A stretch of 64,000 nucleotides of DNA from Thermoanaerobaculia bacterium (GCA_017883235.1 JADGNY010000008.1:1-64000); one strand, 5' to 3'; shown: positions 1 to 9,937, numbered from the stretch's first letter. The notes: generated from the letters alone by a model not told the origin. Translations and numbers: made by a program.

Positions 1-494
1 GAGCAGAGGCTCTTTGGTCTGGACCTGGAGTTCAGCGGTGAGCTCGGAGGCGAGGTAGCCGCGGCCGGCACGGTTCACGAAGGCCTCTACCGTATCCAGC
101 TCGACTCATACTTCCCCCAAGCGCCACGCGGCTTCGTCCAACTGAACTCTTTCCCGCATCCTGATCTTCGCGCCACCACAGGCATCGTCGACCGACGCTC
201 GCCGCGATTGGCACCATCGCTCTGTAGCCGGATGCGGTAAAGAGTCCTATGAGTTAGGCGGCGCGCGTTCGGGCCAATTTGACGAGACGCGCGACCGCAT
301 CGTTGCCACTTGCCCACGCTCGAGCAGACGAACGCCTGGTTGGGCGGCATGCCCTCCACGAAGAGCCTCAGATCGGCTCGTCGATCCCTTCGATGATCGA
401 CGCAGCAAGGATGGCCCGCTCGTGCCACCGATCAAGCCGCGCCAGATCCTTCTCGTCATGAAAAGAGCCGGATCCTGACCGGCAGCCCCGCGCA
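1..494. other. Left-edge region without a convincing intact gene
   Basis: No frame gives a recognisable complete protein. On the minus strand bases 1 to about 110 read as an open tail (GYLASELTAELQ...) leaving the window. Bases 350-470 read, in another minus frame, as a short stretch (DEKDLARLDRWHERAILAAS) that ends at a stop. These look like remnants of one or more decayed genes, but I cannot name a family. Confidence 0.3.
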
Positions 495-926
495 TCACGG
501 GCACGTGCCCGGCGTGAAGAACCCTACCGCGTCGAGCTCGGCCCCCGACCGTCCGAAGAACCCCATCACCTGCAACCCCGTGAGGGCGGAGAAGACGTTG
601 CCACCACCGCCGCCGTACGGACCGAAGACATTGCCCTTGTTCGTGGTGAACTGGAGCGAATCGATACTGTTCCCCGAGCGGCCGTCGACGCGGGTGATGA
701 ACTCGCCGGCGACGAGCGTGAAGCTATCCAACGTTCCGCCACTGCCGCCGTACCTGGGCCCGGGGACGTTGACACCGCTGGGCGTCGAGTAGATTCCTTG
801 GATCGCATCCACCCGGCCTCCGTGGCGGATATTTACCCCCACCAGCGCACAGGCCTCGGTGAGGTCGTCCGAGAACGGGCTGCCGCCACCGCCGCCATTC
901 TGCACACTGCGAACATTTGCACACAT
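495..926 (-). CDS. Jacalin-like lectin domain protein
   Basis: 143 aa, made up almost entirely of one jacalin/mannose-binding lectin fold. Seen: the glycine-rich opening GGGGGSPFSD, two internal strand motifs around IDSLQFTTNKG and GPYGGGGG, and the family signature GFFGRSGAELDAVGFF close to the C-terminus (residues about 117-132), where the sugar-binding loop GxxxD lies. There is no signal peptide or membrane segment, so it is cytosolic or exported by an unrecognised route. The start is set by a strong AGGAGG about 7 nt upstream of ATG. The long upstream region has a duplicated 21-bp motif. Jacalin folds bind carbohydrates; the ligand here is unknown. Confidence 0.75.
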   Translation of the reverse strand: MCANVRSVQNGGGGGSPFSDDLTEACALVGVNIRHGGRVDAIQGIYSTPSGVNVPGPRYGGSGGTLDSFTLVAGEFITRVDGRSGNSIDSLQFTTNKGNVFGPYGGGGGNVFSALTGLQVMGFFGRSGAELDAVGFFTPGTCP

Positions 927-1355
927 GATGAATCCTCCTCTTCGCGATGCCTACGATCGATGTCACAGTCATGCGGCGTCACTCGTTCCGGATCTACTGC
1001 AACAGCCAGGCTGTCCCTGGGGTACCTTGCCTTTTTTCGATGACGGTGCGCATGAGTCGCGATCGACGTCTTGGTGTCATTAGGATATCCTGACGGCCTA
1101 ACGGCTGGAATTGATCAAGATATTCCGACGGCCTAACGGACCTGCGGTTCACCCGCGCAGCCCGCGACGGGAGGAAGTATAGCCTCGCGCAGCGGTAACG
1201 CAGCGGGCGGAGTCGGGTGCAACCGCCAGCGATTACAGCTAGCGTTCTTTCGCTCAGCCGCACGCGGCCTCACATTCCTGCAACGCGACGCACGGCGTCG
1301 CGCCAGCGAACGGCCGCGTGTCGGCTGCCGCGAAGAGTCGGGCCGCCGAAGCGAG
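927..1355. other. Gene-free upstream region of the lectin gene
   Basis: About 430 bp without a supported gene, between the lectin start and the 3' end of the trypsin-like gene. It contains the two 21-bp direct repeats listed separately. The rest (about 1140-1355) shows no clear ORF or repeat. Confidence 0.5.
1084..1139. repeat. Two 21-bp direct repeats 35 bp apart upstream of the lectin gene
   Basis: The motif GATATYCYGACGGCCTAACGG occurs at 1084-1104 and 1119-1139, differing at two positions. The 35-bp spacing lies about 160 bp upstream of the lectin ATG. This could be a paired regulator site or a duplicated promoter segment; which one is not decidable from sequence alone. Confidence 0.6.
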
Positions 1356-2213
1356 TCAATGAACCGTGACGCCGACGCCGAGAAATTGGCCTTTCGGAAT
1401 GTGCAATGAAAGGTCCGGCTGAATGGCCCGAATGGTTTCGAGGACGGCCGCAATCCGTGTAGCCTCCAAGCGATCGGGGTGTGTGCGATGAGCGATGCCG
1501 ACACCAACGACCTTCGGAGACGCTGTTCCTTGGTCAATTTCCGCCAGCGACCCGAGAGACCAGACGGCACAGCCGCTGGCGCCTTTGGGGTTCGGCGGCG
1601 TGCGAACGACCCCGTCGGGATGTTTGGTGTTTGGCGAATCAAAACGCATGGCGAGATGCATGGACAAATTTAACCCCAGCGCTTCGAACTCCGCCCATTG
1701 TAGGGTGACAATGCGGTACGGCAGTATCGTTGCCGTAAGAGTGTTCGTGTTTAGCTTCTGTTTGTTGAGGCTGGAGGGATGTCCGAGGAAACAGTAGATC
1801 GTCTTTGAGTTTACAACATGATTCGGCTCACATACGGCGATATCTACTGCCGAATAGCGAGATAGCAGTGAGTCGCGGAGTGCCGCTGGGAGGACGTTGA
1901 ATGCGACATCAAAATCAATTCCGTGTTGGAGATCGGGTCTCGCACAGTACATTTGCATTGCAAGCTGTTGGAAGCCGGCGTTGCCCATGACCCAAAGTCC
2001 AGCTTCGCGGCCTTCAGCGATGACGTGTGCCGCAGTGACGATGAAAATGACGCTTTCGATGCGGAGCAGAAACGCAGTGCCGACCAACACGGGCACGCGG
2101 TTAGACTTGAGGCCGTAGATAGGGACAGGAAACTCCGCGAGCGTGTCTTCGAGGTCGGAACACTTCTGGAATAGGGCGGCCCTTGCCGCTTCGACGCTTG
2201 CCATGCTGTGCAT
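1356..2213 (-). CDS. Trypsin-like serine peptidase, probably cytoplasmic
   Basis: 285 aa. The catalytic His motif TAAHVI lies about 50 residues in, after a VGTAF strand. DIAVCEP is a candidate for the Asp. A GASGCAVW segment supplies the nucleophile Ser in a GxSG context near residue 215. The family is chymotrypsin-fold trypsin_2-like peptidases. No signal peptide is visible with the chosen start. That start has AAGGA 8 nt upstream; a longer open frame upstream is arginine/serine-rich and non-conserved in appearance. It lies 61 bp downstream of the OPT transporter on the same strand, so co-transcription is likely. The substrate is unknown. Confidence 0.6.
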   Translation of the reverse strand: MHSMASVEAARAALFQKCSDLEDTLAEFPVPIYGLKSNRVPVLVGTAFLLRIESVIFIVTAAHVIAEGREAGLWVMGNAGFQQLAMQMYCARPDLQHGIDFDVAFNVLPAALRDSLLSRYSAVDIAVCEPNHVVNSKTIYCFLGHPSSLNKQKLNTNTLTATILPYRIVTLQWAEFEALGLNLSMHLAMRFDSPNTKHPDGVVRTPPNPKGASGCAVWSLGSLAEIDQGTASPKVVGVGIAHRTHPDRLEATRIAAVLETIRAIQPDLSLHIPKGQFLGVGVTVH

Positions 2214-2274
2214 TTTGCCATTCCTTCGCTGTGGTGGACGCGGCAACGTGCCCCACGAACGGCCAACTACGTGC

Positions 2275-4230
2275 CTACCTGCGCTGCTGTTGCACCTGTC
2301 CCCGATCGTCCGATCGTCCGGCTCTGTGCAGCAGCGCGCAGATGACGATGACCACGATGATGCCGGCGACGATGGCAGCGGCACCAGTGAGATGCGTGAA
2401 GTCTTTCGACGCGAAGTGCATGCTCGCGAGCGTGCTGGCGAGACCGGGAAACTTTCCTGACGCCGCGACGAGAAACGCGATCAACACGCCCACCAGTCCT
2501 TCTCCCGCGATCATCCCCGAGGCGGCGAGCACTCCTGGATCGCTATCGGCCGGTTTGCCGTTTCGCTTCGCATCCACCATCCGCCGGACGATGCCGCCGA
2601 CGAATACCGGCGCGAGCGTGCCGAGAGGCAGGTAGATCCCGACGGCGAATGAGAGTCCGGGCAGGCCGGCGATGATGGCGCAGATCGACAGCGCCGAACC
2701 GGTGCCGACGAGCGCCCAGGGAAGCGAGCCGGAGAGAACTCCCTCGATGACGGTTTTCATCAGCGTTGCCTGCGGCGCGGGGAGCTCGGGCGATCCGAAC
2801 GTGAATGCCTGGCCGAGAAGGAGAACGGTTCCGGCGATGGCCCAGCAGGCGCACGCGGCGCCGAGGAATTGGCCGAACTGCTGCTTCTCCGGCGTGGCGC
2901 CGACGAGATAGCCGGTCTTCAGGTCCTGAGAGATGTCGCCGGCTTTTGAGGCGGCGATACAGACCACCGTGCCGACCGTGAGAATCGCGGCGCGCGCCGA
3001 CGGATCGGTCCAGCCGCACAGCACGAAGACGACGGAAGCGCCGAGCAAGGTCACGAGCGTCATCGCCGAGGTCGGGTTCGACGACACGCCGATCAGACCG
3101 ACGATGCGCGACGACACGACCACGAAACAGACGCCGAAGATGGCCACTCCGAGCGCTGCCACGAGTCGCGGCCCGAAAGCCATGTTGCCTGCCAGCAATC
3201 CGGGAACGGCCACGAGGGTGACCACTACCGCCAGCGGGACGACGACCACGATCCATGACGGCACATCGCGATCCGTGCGCGGCGTGCTCTCGCCGTCGTT
3301 CCTGGCCATTCCGCCGCGGCGCAGGCCGCGCATGACGGCGGCGAACGAGCTGGCCATGGTCGGCAGGGCCTTGATCACCGCCACGATTCCGGCCGCCGCC
3401 ACCGCGCCGGCGCCGATGTAACGCACGTAGCGCGACCAGATCTGTGCCGCTGTCATCGCCGCGATCGTCAGCTTCATCTCGGGAAACATCGGCCGCGGCA
3501 ATCCCGCGCCGAACGTGGCGATGAGCGGGGTGAGCACAATCGCCGAGATCAGACTTCCCGAGACCATGATCGCCGACTGCTTGTAGCCGAGGATGTAGCC
3601 GACGGCGAGCAGCGCGGGAGCGATCTCCAGCGCAAGCTCCGCCTTGGCGAGCACCGGCAGATGCATGGCCAACCCTGATGGGATAAGCACGAAGGCACCG
3701 ATCGCCAGCTTGATCGCCGCGCCCGCAGCCAGTCCGATGAAGATCCACTTCCCGCCCGACGTTCCCGTAGTCGTTGCCCGCAACACCTCCGCGCACGCGG
3801 TTCCTTCCGGATACGGCAGTTCATCGGCCGACTTCACGATCAGCAGACGCCGCAGCGGCACCATCGCCGCGATGCCGAGGAACCCGCCGAGAAGCGCCAG
3901 GATCGCCACCTGCCAGAACGGCGGGGCCATGCCCCACAGGAACAGCGCGGGAATGGTGAAGATGGTTCCCGTCGCCAGCGAGGAACTGGCGGAACCGATG
4001 GTCTGGGAGATGTTCGCTTCGAGGATTACCCCGTCGCGGCGGCCCGGCATCAGCTTGAACAGCGCCACTGTCAGGACGGCGATCGGAATCGACGTCGAGA
4101 CCGTCAGCCCAACCTTCAACCCGAGGTACGCGTTCGCGGCGCCGAAGATCACGCCGAAGAGGACGCCGGCGATGACGGAGCGCGTGGTGAGCTCGATGAC
4201 CGATTGGTCCCGCTCCGCTGCAATGCTCAT
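2275..4230 (-). CDS. OPT family oligopeptide transporter
   Basis: 651 aa and highly hydrophobic, with about 14-16 predicted membrane segments. The N-terminal part (ELTTRSVIAGVLFGVIFGAA, then NAYLGLKVGLTVSTSIP) is the characteristic start of OPT/YSL proteins. DISQDLKTGYLVGATPEKQQ is the conserved central cytoplasmic loop. The length matches bacterial OPT members. It sits in the inner membrane and by family imports oligopeptides or metal chelates with protons; the substrate cannot be read from sequence. The trypsin-like gene follows 61 bp downstream, a pairing compatible with peptide use. A palindrome GCGACCGGTCGC lies 17-28 bp upstream of the start. Confidence 0.85.
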   Translation of the reverse strand: MSIAAERDQSVIELTTRSVIAGVLFGVIFGAANAYLGLKVGLTVSTSIPIAVLTVALFKLMPGRRDGVILEANISQTIGSASSSLATGTIFTIPALFLWGMAPPFWQVAILALLGGFLGIAAMVPLRRLLIVKSADELPYPEGTACAEVLRATTTGTSGGKWIFIGLAAGAAIKLAIGAFVLIPSGLAMHLPVLAKAELALEIAPALLAVGYILGYKQSAIMVSGSLISAIVLTPLIATFGAGLPRPMFPEMKLTIAAMTAAQIWSRYVRYIGAGAVAAAGIVAVIKALPTMASSFAAVMRGLRRGGMARNDGESTPRTDRDVPSWIVVVVPLAVVVTLVAVPGLLAGNMAFGPRLVAALGVAIFGVCFVVVSSRIVGLIGVSSNPTSAMTLVTLLGASVVFVLCGWTDPSARAAILTVGTVVCIAASKAGDISQDLKTGYLVGATPEKQQFGQFLGAACACWAIAGTVLLLGQAFTFGSPELPAPQATLMKTVIEGVLSGSLPWALVGTGSALSICAIIAGLPGLSFAVGIYLPLGTLAPVFVGGIVRRMVDAKRNGKPADSDPGVLAASGMIAGEGLVGVLIAFLVAASGKFPGLASTLASMHFASKDFTHLTGAAAIVAGIIVVIVICALLHRAGRSDDRGQVQQQRR

Positions 4231-4246
4231 GATGGGCGATCGTGTC

Positions 4247-4258
4247 GCGACCGGTCGC
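4247..4258. promoter_or_regulatory. Perfect 12-bp palindrome upstream of the OPT gene
   Basis: GCGACCGGTCGC lies just upstream of the OPT start codon. Its 10-bp core CGACCGGTCG is identical to the core of the palindrome heading the lipid operon at 35328-35339. Dyads of this kind are typical TetR-family operators. No promoter was recognised here. Confidence 0.35.
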
Positions 4259-4550
4259 GCATGTCAACGCGGCGCGGTTGTGGGTTGCTTGGTTGCAAGG
4301 TTGCTGAGTTGCTGGGTTTCAGAGTCAGGCCGGACTTGCAGTTCGCTCTCAGCAACCTTGTGGCGCCGCTGCGCGGAGAGCTGATCGTCGATTTCGTCTG
4401 TTCGCCGGTCGCGCACGGGCGGATTCGCGGGTTGGATCTCAAGCGGTTCAGACAGACTGTGAGAAATGCCGGCCAGCCCAGGTCGCGTTTTCGTTGACTT
4501 GGGGCTGCGGCCGGTTGACCGATTGCACTGACCACAATAGTGGACATGCG

Positions 4551-4853
4551 GACCAGTTGGGTGATCGAGCCAATCAGTTGGGTGATCGGGCCGATCACTT
4601 GGGTGATCGGGCCGATCACTTGGGTGATCGAGCCGATCACTTGGGTGATCGAGCCGATCACTTGGGTGATCGAGCCGATCACTTGGGTGATCGAGCCGAT
4701 CACTTGGGTGATCAAGCCGATCACTTGGGTGATCGAGCCGATCAGTTGGGTGATGGCGCCGATCAGTTGGGTGATCGAGCCGATCAGTTGGGTGATCGAG
4801 CGGATCAGTTGGGTGATGGCGCGGATAAGTCAACTGATGGAATGGATCAGTAG
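4551..4853. repeat. 21-bp tandem array A1, 13 full units plus a degenerate end
   Basis: The unit is close to GATCACTTGGGTGATCGAGCC, repeated head to tail with exact 21-bp spacing. Each consensus unit holds a dyad GATCAC-TTGG-GTGATC (6-bp arms, 4-nt loop). Edge units carry CAG for CAC, weakening the stem. Because 21 is a multiple of 3 and the unit has few stops, several frames stay open across it and read as heptads (for example WVIEPIT), which explains several spurious long ORFs. It lies between the OPT gene and the SDR remnant. Confidence 0.95.
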
Positions 4854-4901
4854 AACTTGAGCGCCGGGCACTCACTTCCGGGGCGGGCATCCATCGAGAC
4901 C

Positions 4902-4940
4902 GCACGACCCCGCAACCGCGAGACCGCGCAACCGCCTTCT
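4902..4940. repeat. Partial copy of palindromic element B
   Basis: GACCCCGCAACCGCGAGACC and following bases match the right arm of the element found complete near 7.9, 36.1, 49.7 and 59.7 kb. It separates array A1 from the SDR gene remnant. Confidence 0.7.
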
Positions 4941-5027
4941 GAAACCACGACCCCCATTGATATCGATCGTCATGCCGTTCAGGTAATCCGCCATCGGCGA
5001 GGCCAGGAAGAGGATGACGCCGGCTAC
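4941..5027 (-). pseudogene. C-terminal remnant of a short-chain dehydrogenase
   Basis: Directly after the TAA stop of the TPR-like gene the same strand reads VAGVILFLASPMADYLNGMT followed by IDINGG, the standard C-terminal signature of classical SDR/FabG-type reductases. No start and no Rossmann domain lie upstream, since the preceding bases are the intact end of another gene. After INGG the frame runs into element B sequence. It is a decapitated gene tail, left by a deletion or by the insertion that brought in the repeats. Confidence 0.7.
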
Positions 5028-6086
5028 TTAACTCGCGCTGTCGAACACCTTGCGAATCTTCTTCGAGAAGTATCGCTGCGGTAAGCCGCCGTTCCACTTG
5101 TGCAGGGTCTTGGCTTTGCGGAATGACTCCATCGCCTGGTTTTTGTAGTTGTCGTCGGCTTCGAAGGCGTATTGGGAGTATTGCGACGCGCCGAGGAAGG
5201 CCCAGATCCAGCCGTTGGCCGGCATCTCGCTCGAAAGCCTTTGGAACTTCGTCGAGGCCTCGTCGAAGTCGCCGCGGAAGTAGCTCTCCAGGGCATCGCG
5301 GACGCGGCGTGAGGAATCCGCCAGCACGAGGGCGCTGGCCTGCGTCGGACGGGTGGGGATGGCGGTGGGTTGTGGGGCGGGAGCGCCGGGCGCGGGCGCG
5401 AGGTCGGCGATGGCGGCCGCATTTTCCGCCGAGGCGATGGCGGCGTTCAGATCGTCATTCGACCGCGGGTTCGCGTTGCGGGTCATGGCATCGGTCAGTG
5501 ACTGCGTGGCCTGCGTGTACTGCGGCGTGTTGCCGGCTTTTCGCTGCTGCGCCGCGCCGATGCGCGACTTCGCCTGATTGATGGCAGCGATGGCCCGCTG
5601 GCGCAGCGCGGGATCGATCGCCGGCGCTGCCGGCTGCACCGGCATCGGAACGGGAGCCGGCACGATGGTGCGCGGCGCCGGTGCCACGGGTTGCGGCTGC
5701 GGCTCGGGCGGCGGAGCGCTGGCCTGCGCGAGCTTGGTCTTGGCGCGCGCCATGAGCGTCTCGATCGACCCGAGATCCTGCTCGCCGGCACCGCTGGATT
5801 GCTCGAGGTCGGCGACGGCCTGTTCGTACTTGCCGGTGTTCAGATAGGCCACGGCACGGTAGTAGTAGGGGTGATAGCTGATGAAGATCGCGCCGTAGGT
5901 TCGCGCCTTGTCGTTCTCCTTGGGATTGCCCTTGATGGCCGCGGACATCCTCTGGATGACAGCACCCCACTTGCCGTTTCTCGCGGCGGCAACTCCCGCG
6001 TCGTAGTCGTCGTACCACGATGCCAGAGCCGCGCTCGCGGCGAGCAGCAGGGCCAATCCGATCGTACAGGTGCGCGTTGCTCTCAT
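5028..6086 (-). CDS. Secreted TPR-like, proline-rich protein at the end of the kinase operon
   Basis: 352 aa with a signal peptide (hydrophobic stretch LALLLAASAALAS). Residues about 20-120 have TPR character (AIKGNPKENDKARTYG, YYRAVAYLNTGKYEQAVADL). A proline/alanine linker (about 120-155) follows, then a helical segment, a second PAPGAP linker, and a final helical repeat domain (DALESYFRGDFDEASTKFQ). It overlaps the upstream kinase by the ATGA configuration, so the two are translationally coupled. It is likely a periplasmic scaffold or output partner of the kinase; no enzymatic motif is seen. Confidence 0.65.
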   Translation of the reverse strand: MRATRTCTIGLALLLAASAALASWYDDYDAGVAAARNGKWGAVIQRMSAAIKGNPKENDKARTYGAIFISYHPYYYRAVAYLNTGKYEQAVADLEQSSGAGEQDLGSIETLMARAKTKLAQASAPPPEPQPQPVAPAPRTIVPAPVPMPVQPAAPAIDPALRQRAIAAINQAKSRIGAAQQRKAGNTPQYTQATQSLTDAMTRNANPRSNDDLNAAIASAENAAAIADLAPAPGAPAPQPTAIPTRPTQASALVLADSSRRVRDALESYFRGDFDEASTKFQRLSSEMPANGWIWAFLGASQYSQYAFEADDNYKNQAMESFRKAKTLHKWNGGLPQRYFSKKIRKVFDSAS

Positions 6087-7915
6087 GGTTTCGCGAGCTC
6101 CTTCTCGAGCTCTTCGTAGTTCACGCCGCCGAGGTCGAACCCCTGCTTCACCGGCTTGCCTGCTTGCACTCGAACGCTCATCGTCTGTGTCTTACCGTTC
6201 GGTCCGCCGACGGTGACCATGTACTGCCCCGGCTCGAGCTCGATACGAGTTGGTAACGAGCGTTCTTCCTCCGGGACGTCGATCGACTTTCCTTTGTCAT
6301 CGACGATCTTTTCGAGATCGCCCCATGGCGATGCTGAGAGTTTCAGCACGCCTTGTCCCGCCGGGATCGGTGCGGTCGAGGCCGGAGCCGTGGTGGTGAC
6401 GCTGGTCGTGCTGGCCACGCTGGCCGGTGTGGCTGGCTGTTTGCCCTTCCAGATGAAGAAGCCGGCGACGCCGAGCACGACCACGATCGCCGCGGCGATG
6501 CCGATCATCATCCCGGCGTTGCCTTTCTTCGTCCCGAGCGAGCCCGGCGAGATCGGCCGCTCGATCGTCGTGGCCTCGGCGTTGCCGCTCCACTTCTGTT
6601 CGGCTGCCGTCGGCGCAGCCTGCGACGAGAAGCGCTCCATCACGGTCGCTTCGTCGCTCCCGGAACGGGTTCCCGGCGCCCCGGGCATCGTGCCGCCTGT
6701 GAGAGTCGCGGGGCCGAGGTTGCGCTCCATGACCGTCGCTTCGTCGCTGCCGACCTTCGTTCCAGTCGGGCCGGTGCGCGGAGGCGGCATCGACTCGACC
6801 TGAGTCGGCTGGCCGGTCATCGTCTGTTGCGTCGACTGCTGGCCGCCGAATGTGCCGCCGGGGCCGGTGGTGAATTTCGGGAGCTCGGCCAACGTCTGCG
6901 CGCCGGAGAGCGTGATCATCCGCTCGCCCAGGCCGTACTTCTGATCGGGAGTCACCGTGTTGCGAATCGCTTCCAGCGCGTGCTCGAAATCGGCCGCGGT
7001 GGCGTAACGGTTGTCCCGGTTCTTCTCGAGCGACTTCATGATCACCGACTCGAGCTGTGGCGGCACCTTCACGGCGGGATTCAGCTCGTGGATCGGCTGC
7101 GGCTTTTCGGTGACGTGCTTGAGGATGTAGCCGTGCGGATTGGTGGCCTGGAACGGCGCGCGGCCGGCCAGCATCTCGTACATGACGATGCCGAAGGAGT
7201 AAAGGTCGGAGCGCGGGTCGAGGTGCTCGCCTTCTTGGAGAAAACCGGCCTGCTCGGGCGATGCGTATTTGAGCTTGCCCAGGAACATGCCGGTCTGTGT
7301 CAGCCCCTGTCCGCCCTCCCCCTCGGCGAGTTGTTTGGCGATGCCGAAGTCGATGACCTTCACAGCCAGTTTTCCGTGATGGTCCTGCGACAGCATGATG
7401 TTCTCGGGCGAGATGTCGCGATGGATGAGGCCCATGGAGTGGAGATGTTCCAGGCCGCTCAGCGCCTGGATGGAGATCTCGATGGCCAGCCGCGGCGGCA
7501 TGGGCCCGTTCTGGCCGATCCACTTCTGGATGTTCGTGCCGTCGATGAACTCCCACACCATGTAGTAGGAGCCGTCGTCGAGCTGGGCGAAGTCGTAGAG
7601 CATCGCCAGGTTCTTGTGCTTGATCATCGTCGAGGTGCGCGCTTCCTGGAGAAAGCGCTGCATGCCCTGATCGTCGGCCGCGACGTTCGGCCGCATGATC
7701 TTGATGACGCGCAGTTCGTTGAGGTGAATGTGCCGGACCTTGAATATCTCGCCCATGCCGCCGATGCCGAGGCGGTCGAGGATCTGATACTTGCCATCGA
7801 GGAGTTTTGAAGAATAGGTCCGCTGAAACACCGTCACCCGTTCGCCGCAGGCAGGGCACTGCTCGAGGCTGACGTCGATCGGTTGTTTGCAGCGTAGGCA
7901 GTTGAGTTGGCTCAT
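6083..7915 (-). CDS. Membrane-anchored Ser/Thr protein kinase with N-terminal zinc ribbon
   Basis: 610 aa. Cys6, Cys9, Cys20 and Cys23 form a zinc ribbon. The kinase domain spans about 43-310: G-loop GIGGMGE (50-56), Lys72 in VIKIM, catalytic loop HRDISPEN (165-172), DFG (189-191), then SPEQ and DLYSFG. Ser169 replaces the Lys usual in HRDLKPEN. A long Thr/Pro/Gly-rich segment with repeated SDEATVMER motifs, plausible phosphorylation sites and FHA ligands, leads to one TM helix (MMIGIAAAIVVVLGVAGFF) and an extracytoplasmic PEGA-like tail. GGAG precedes the ATG by 5 nt. It overlaps the next gene by 4 bp. Confidence 0.9.
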   Translation of the reverse strand: MSQLNCLRCKQPIDVSLEQCPACGERVTVFQRTYSSKLLDGKYQILDRLGIGGMGEIFKVRHIHLNELRVIKIMRPNVAADDQGMQRFLQEARTSTMIKHKNLAMLYDFAQLDDGSYYMVWEFIDGTNIQKWIGQNGPMPPRLAIEISIQALSGLEHLHSMGLIHRDISPENIMLSQDHHGKLAVKVIDFGIAKQLAEGEGGQGLTQTGMFLGKLKYASPEQAGFLQEGEHLDPRSDLYSFGIVMYEMLAGRAPFQATNPHGYILKHVTEKPQPIHELNPAVKVPPQLESVIMKSLEKNRDNRYATAADFEHALEAIRNTVTPDQKYGLGERMITLSGAQTLAELPKFTTGPGGTFGGQQSTQQTMTGQPTQVESMPPPRTGPTGTKVGSDEATVMERNLGPATLTGGTMPGAPGTRSGSDEATVMERFSSQAAPTAAEQKWSGNAEATTIERPISPGSLGTKKGNAGMMIGIAAAIVVVLGVAGFFIWKGKQPATPASVASTTSVTTTAPASTAPIPAGQGVLKLSASPWGDLEKIVDDKGKSIDVPEEERSLPTRIELEPGQYMVTVGGPNGKTQTMSVRVQAGKPVKQGFDLGGVNYEELEKELAKP

Positions 7916-7920
7916 GGTTA

Positions 7921-8082
7921 CTCCGGGGTTGCGCGGTTGCGCAGTCTCGCGGTGGACGTGCCGCGAACCTCGCTACCGCATTCAAAGGTCTCTTTTATAC
8001 GGGTTCTCGGGTTCTCGCGGTCCCGACGTCTCGCGGTGCGTTTACCGCGAGACCCCGCAACCGTGAGACCGCGCAACCGCAC
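7921..8082. repeat. Palindromic element B copy between two kinase genes
   Basis: The left part reads GCGCAGTCTCGCGGTG, the right part ACCGCGAGACCCCGCAACCG and GAGACCGCGCAACCGC. These are inverted arms around an AT-richer centre. It fills the 167-bp gap between the kinase-FHA and kinase genes, the longest gap but one in this operon. The transcript would fold into a large hairpin here. Confidence 0.75.
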
Positions 8083-9284
<1,202 letters not shown>

Positions 9285-9288
<4 letters not shown>

Positions 9289-9926
9289 TGCAGCGCACCC
9301 TCTTCATCCCAGTAGAAGCCTTCGTTGCAGAGCGGCATGAACAGGAACTTGTGCGAGCCGATGCGGACGACGTCCCTGTCCGCCAGATCGCGCCGCGGCT
9401 CGATCTCCAGGTCGTTCACGTACGTTCCGTTCGTGGAGTTGTGGTCCATCAGAATGAACCTTCGCTCCTCGGGGCGGAAGACGAGGTCGGCATGATGGGA
9501 CGACGCCTGGTCGTCGCCGATGACGATGTCCGAGCGGCGGTCGCGCCCGAGAACGTTGCGGCCGATGCGCACGGGGAACGATTCGCCGCGCGCGGCGCCG
9601 TTGAGTCCGATCAGCCAGCCGACGACATAGCGCTTCGGCGTCGCCAGCGGATCGAGCTTCTGTACGGCCACGGTGCGGTCGACAGGCTCGGACGCGACGG
9701 CCACGGCGGCCTCACGGCGTGCCATCGTCGGCGGTGGTGACGGTACCGCGGTGGGCCGGCGCACCGGTTCCGAGGGGACGGCCACGGGCCGCTGACCTTC
9801 CTGCGCGCCGAACCGCGTGGGCCGCACGACGGGAATGTCGGACTCGGCATTCTCGGCGGGGCAGTACGGACAGAGATCCCAGCTCTCATCGATGAAATGC
9901 CCGTTCTCACACCGCTTATCAGCCAC
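9285..9926 (-). CDS. FHA-domain protein with N-terminal zinc-ribbon-like motif
   Basis: 213 aa. The N-terminus (CENGHFIDESWDLCPYC) has a Cys-His/Cys-Cys metal-binding pattern often found ahead of FHA domains. A proline/arginine linker (about 35-85) follows, then a FHA domain (about 105-200) with IGRNVLGRD, SSHHADL and STNGTYVNDLEI. It is cytoplasmic. It starts 11 bp after the protease-FHA gene and overlaps the kinase-FHA start by 4 bp. It is likely an adaptor read out by the operon's kinases. Confidence 0.88.
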
Positions 9927-9937
9927 GTTTCAATGCC

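Noticed and set aside
3644-4384. Plus-strand frame of 246 codons opposite the OPT transporter
   Set aside because: Antisense shadow of a clear membrane transporter; no domain and no ribosome site.
4551-4853. CRISPR array
   Set aside because: Units are contiguous 21-mers without variable spacers, and no cas genes are in the window.
4264-5097. Long minus-strand frame of about 277 codons across array A1 with Asp/His/Pro heptads
   Set aside because: It is a by-product of a 21-bp repeat lacking stops; several other frames are equally open and no ribosome site or domain supports it.
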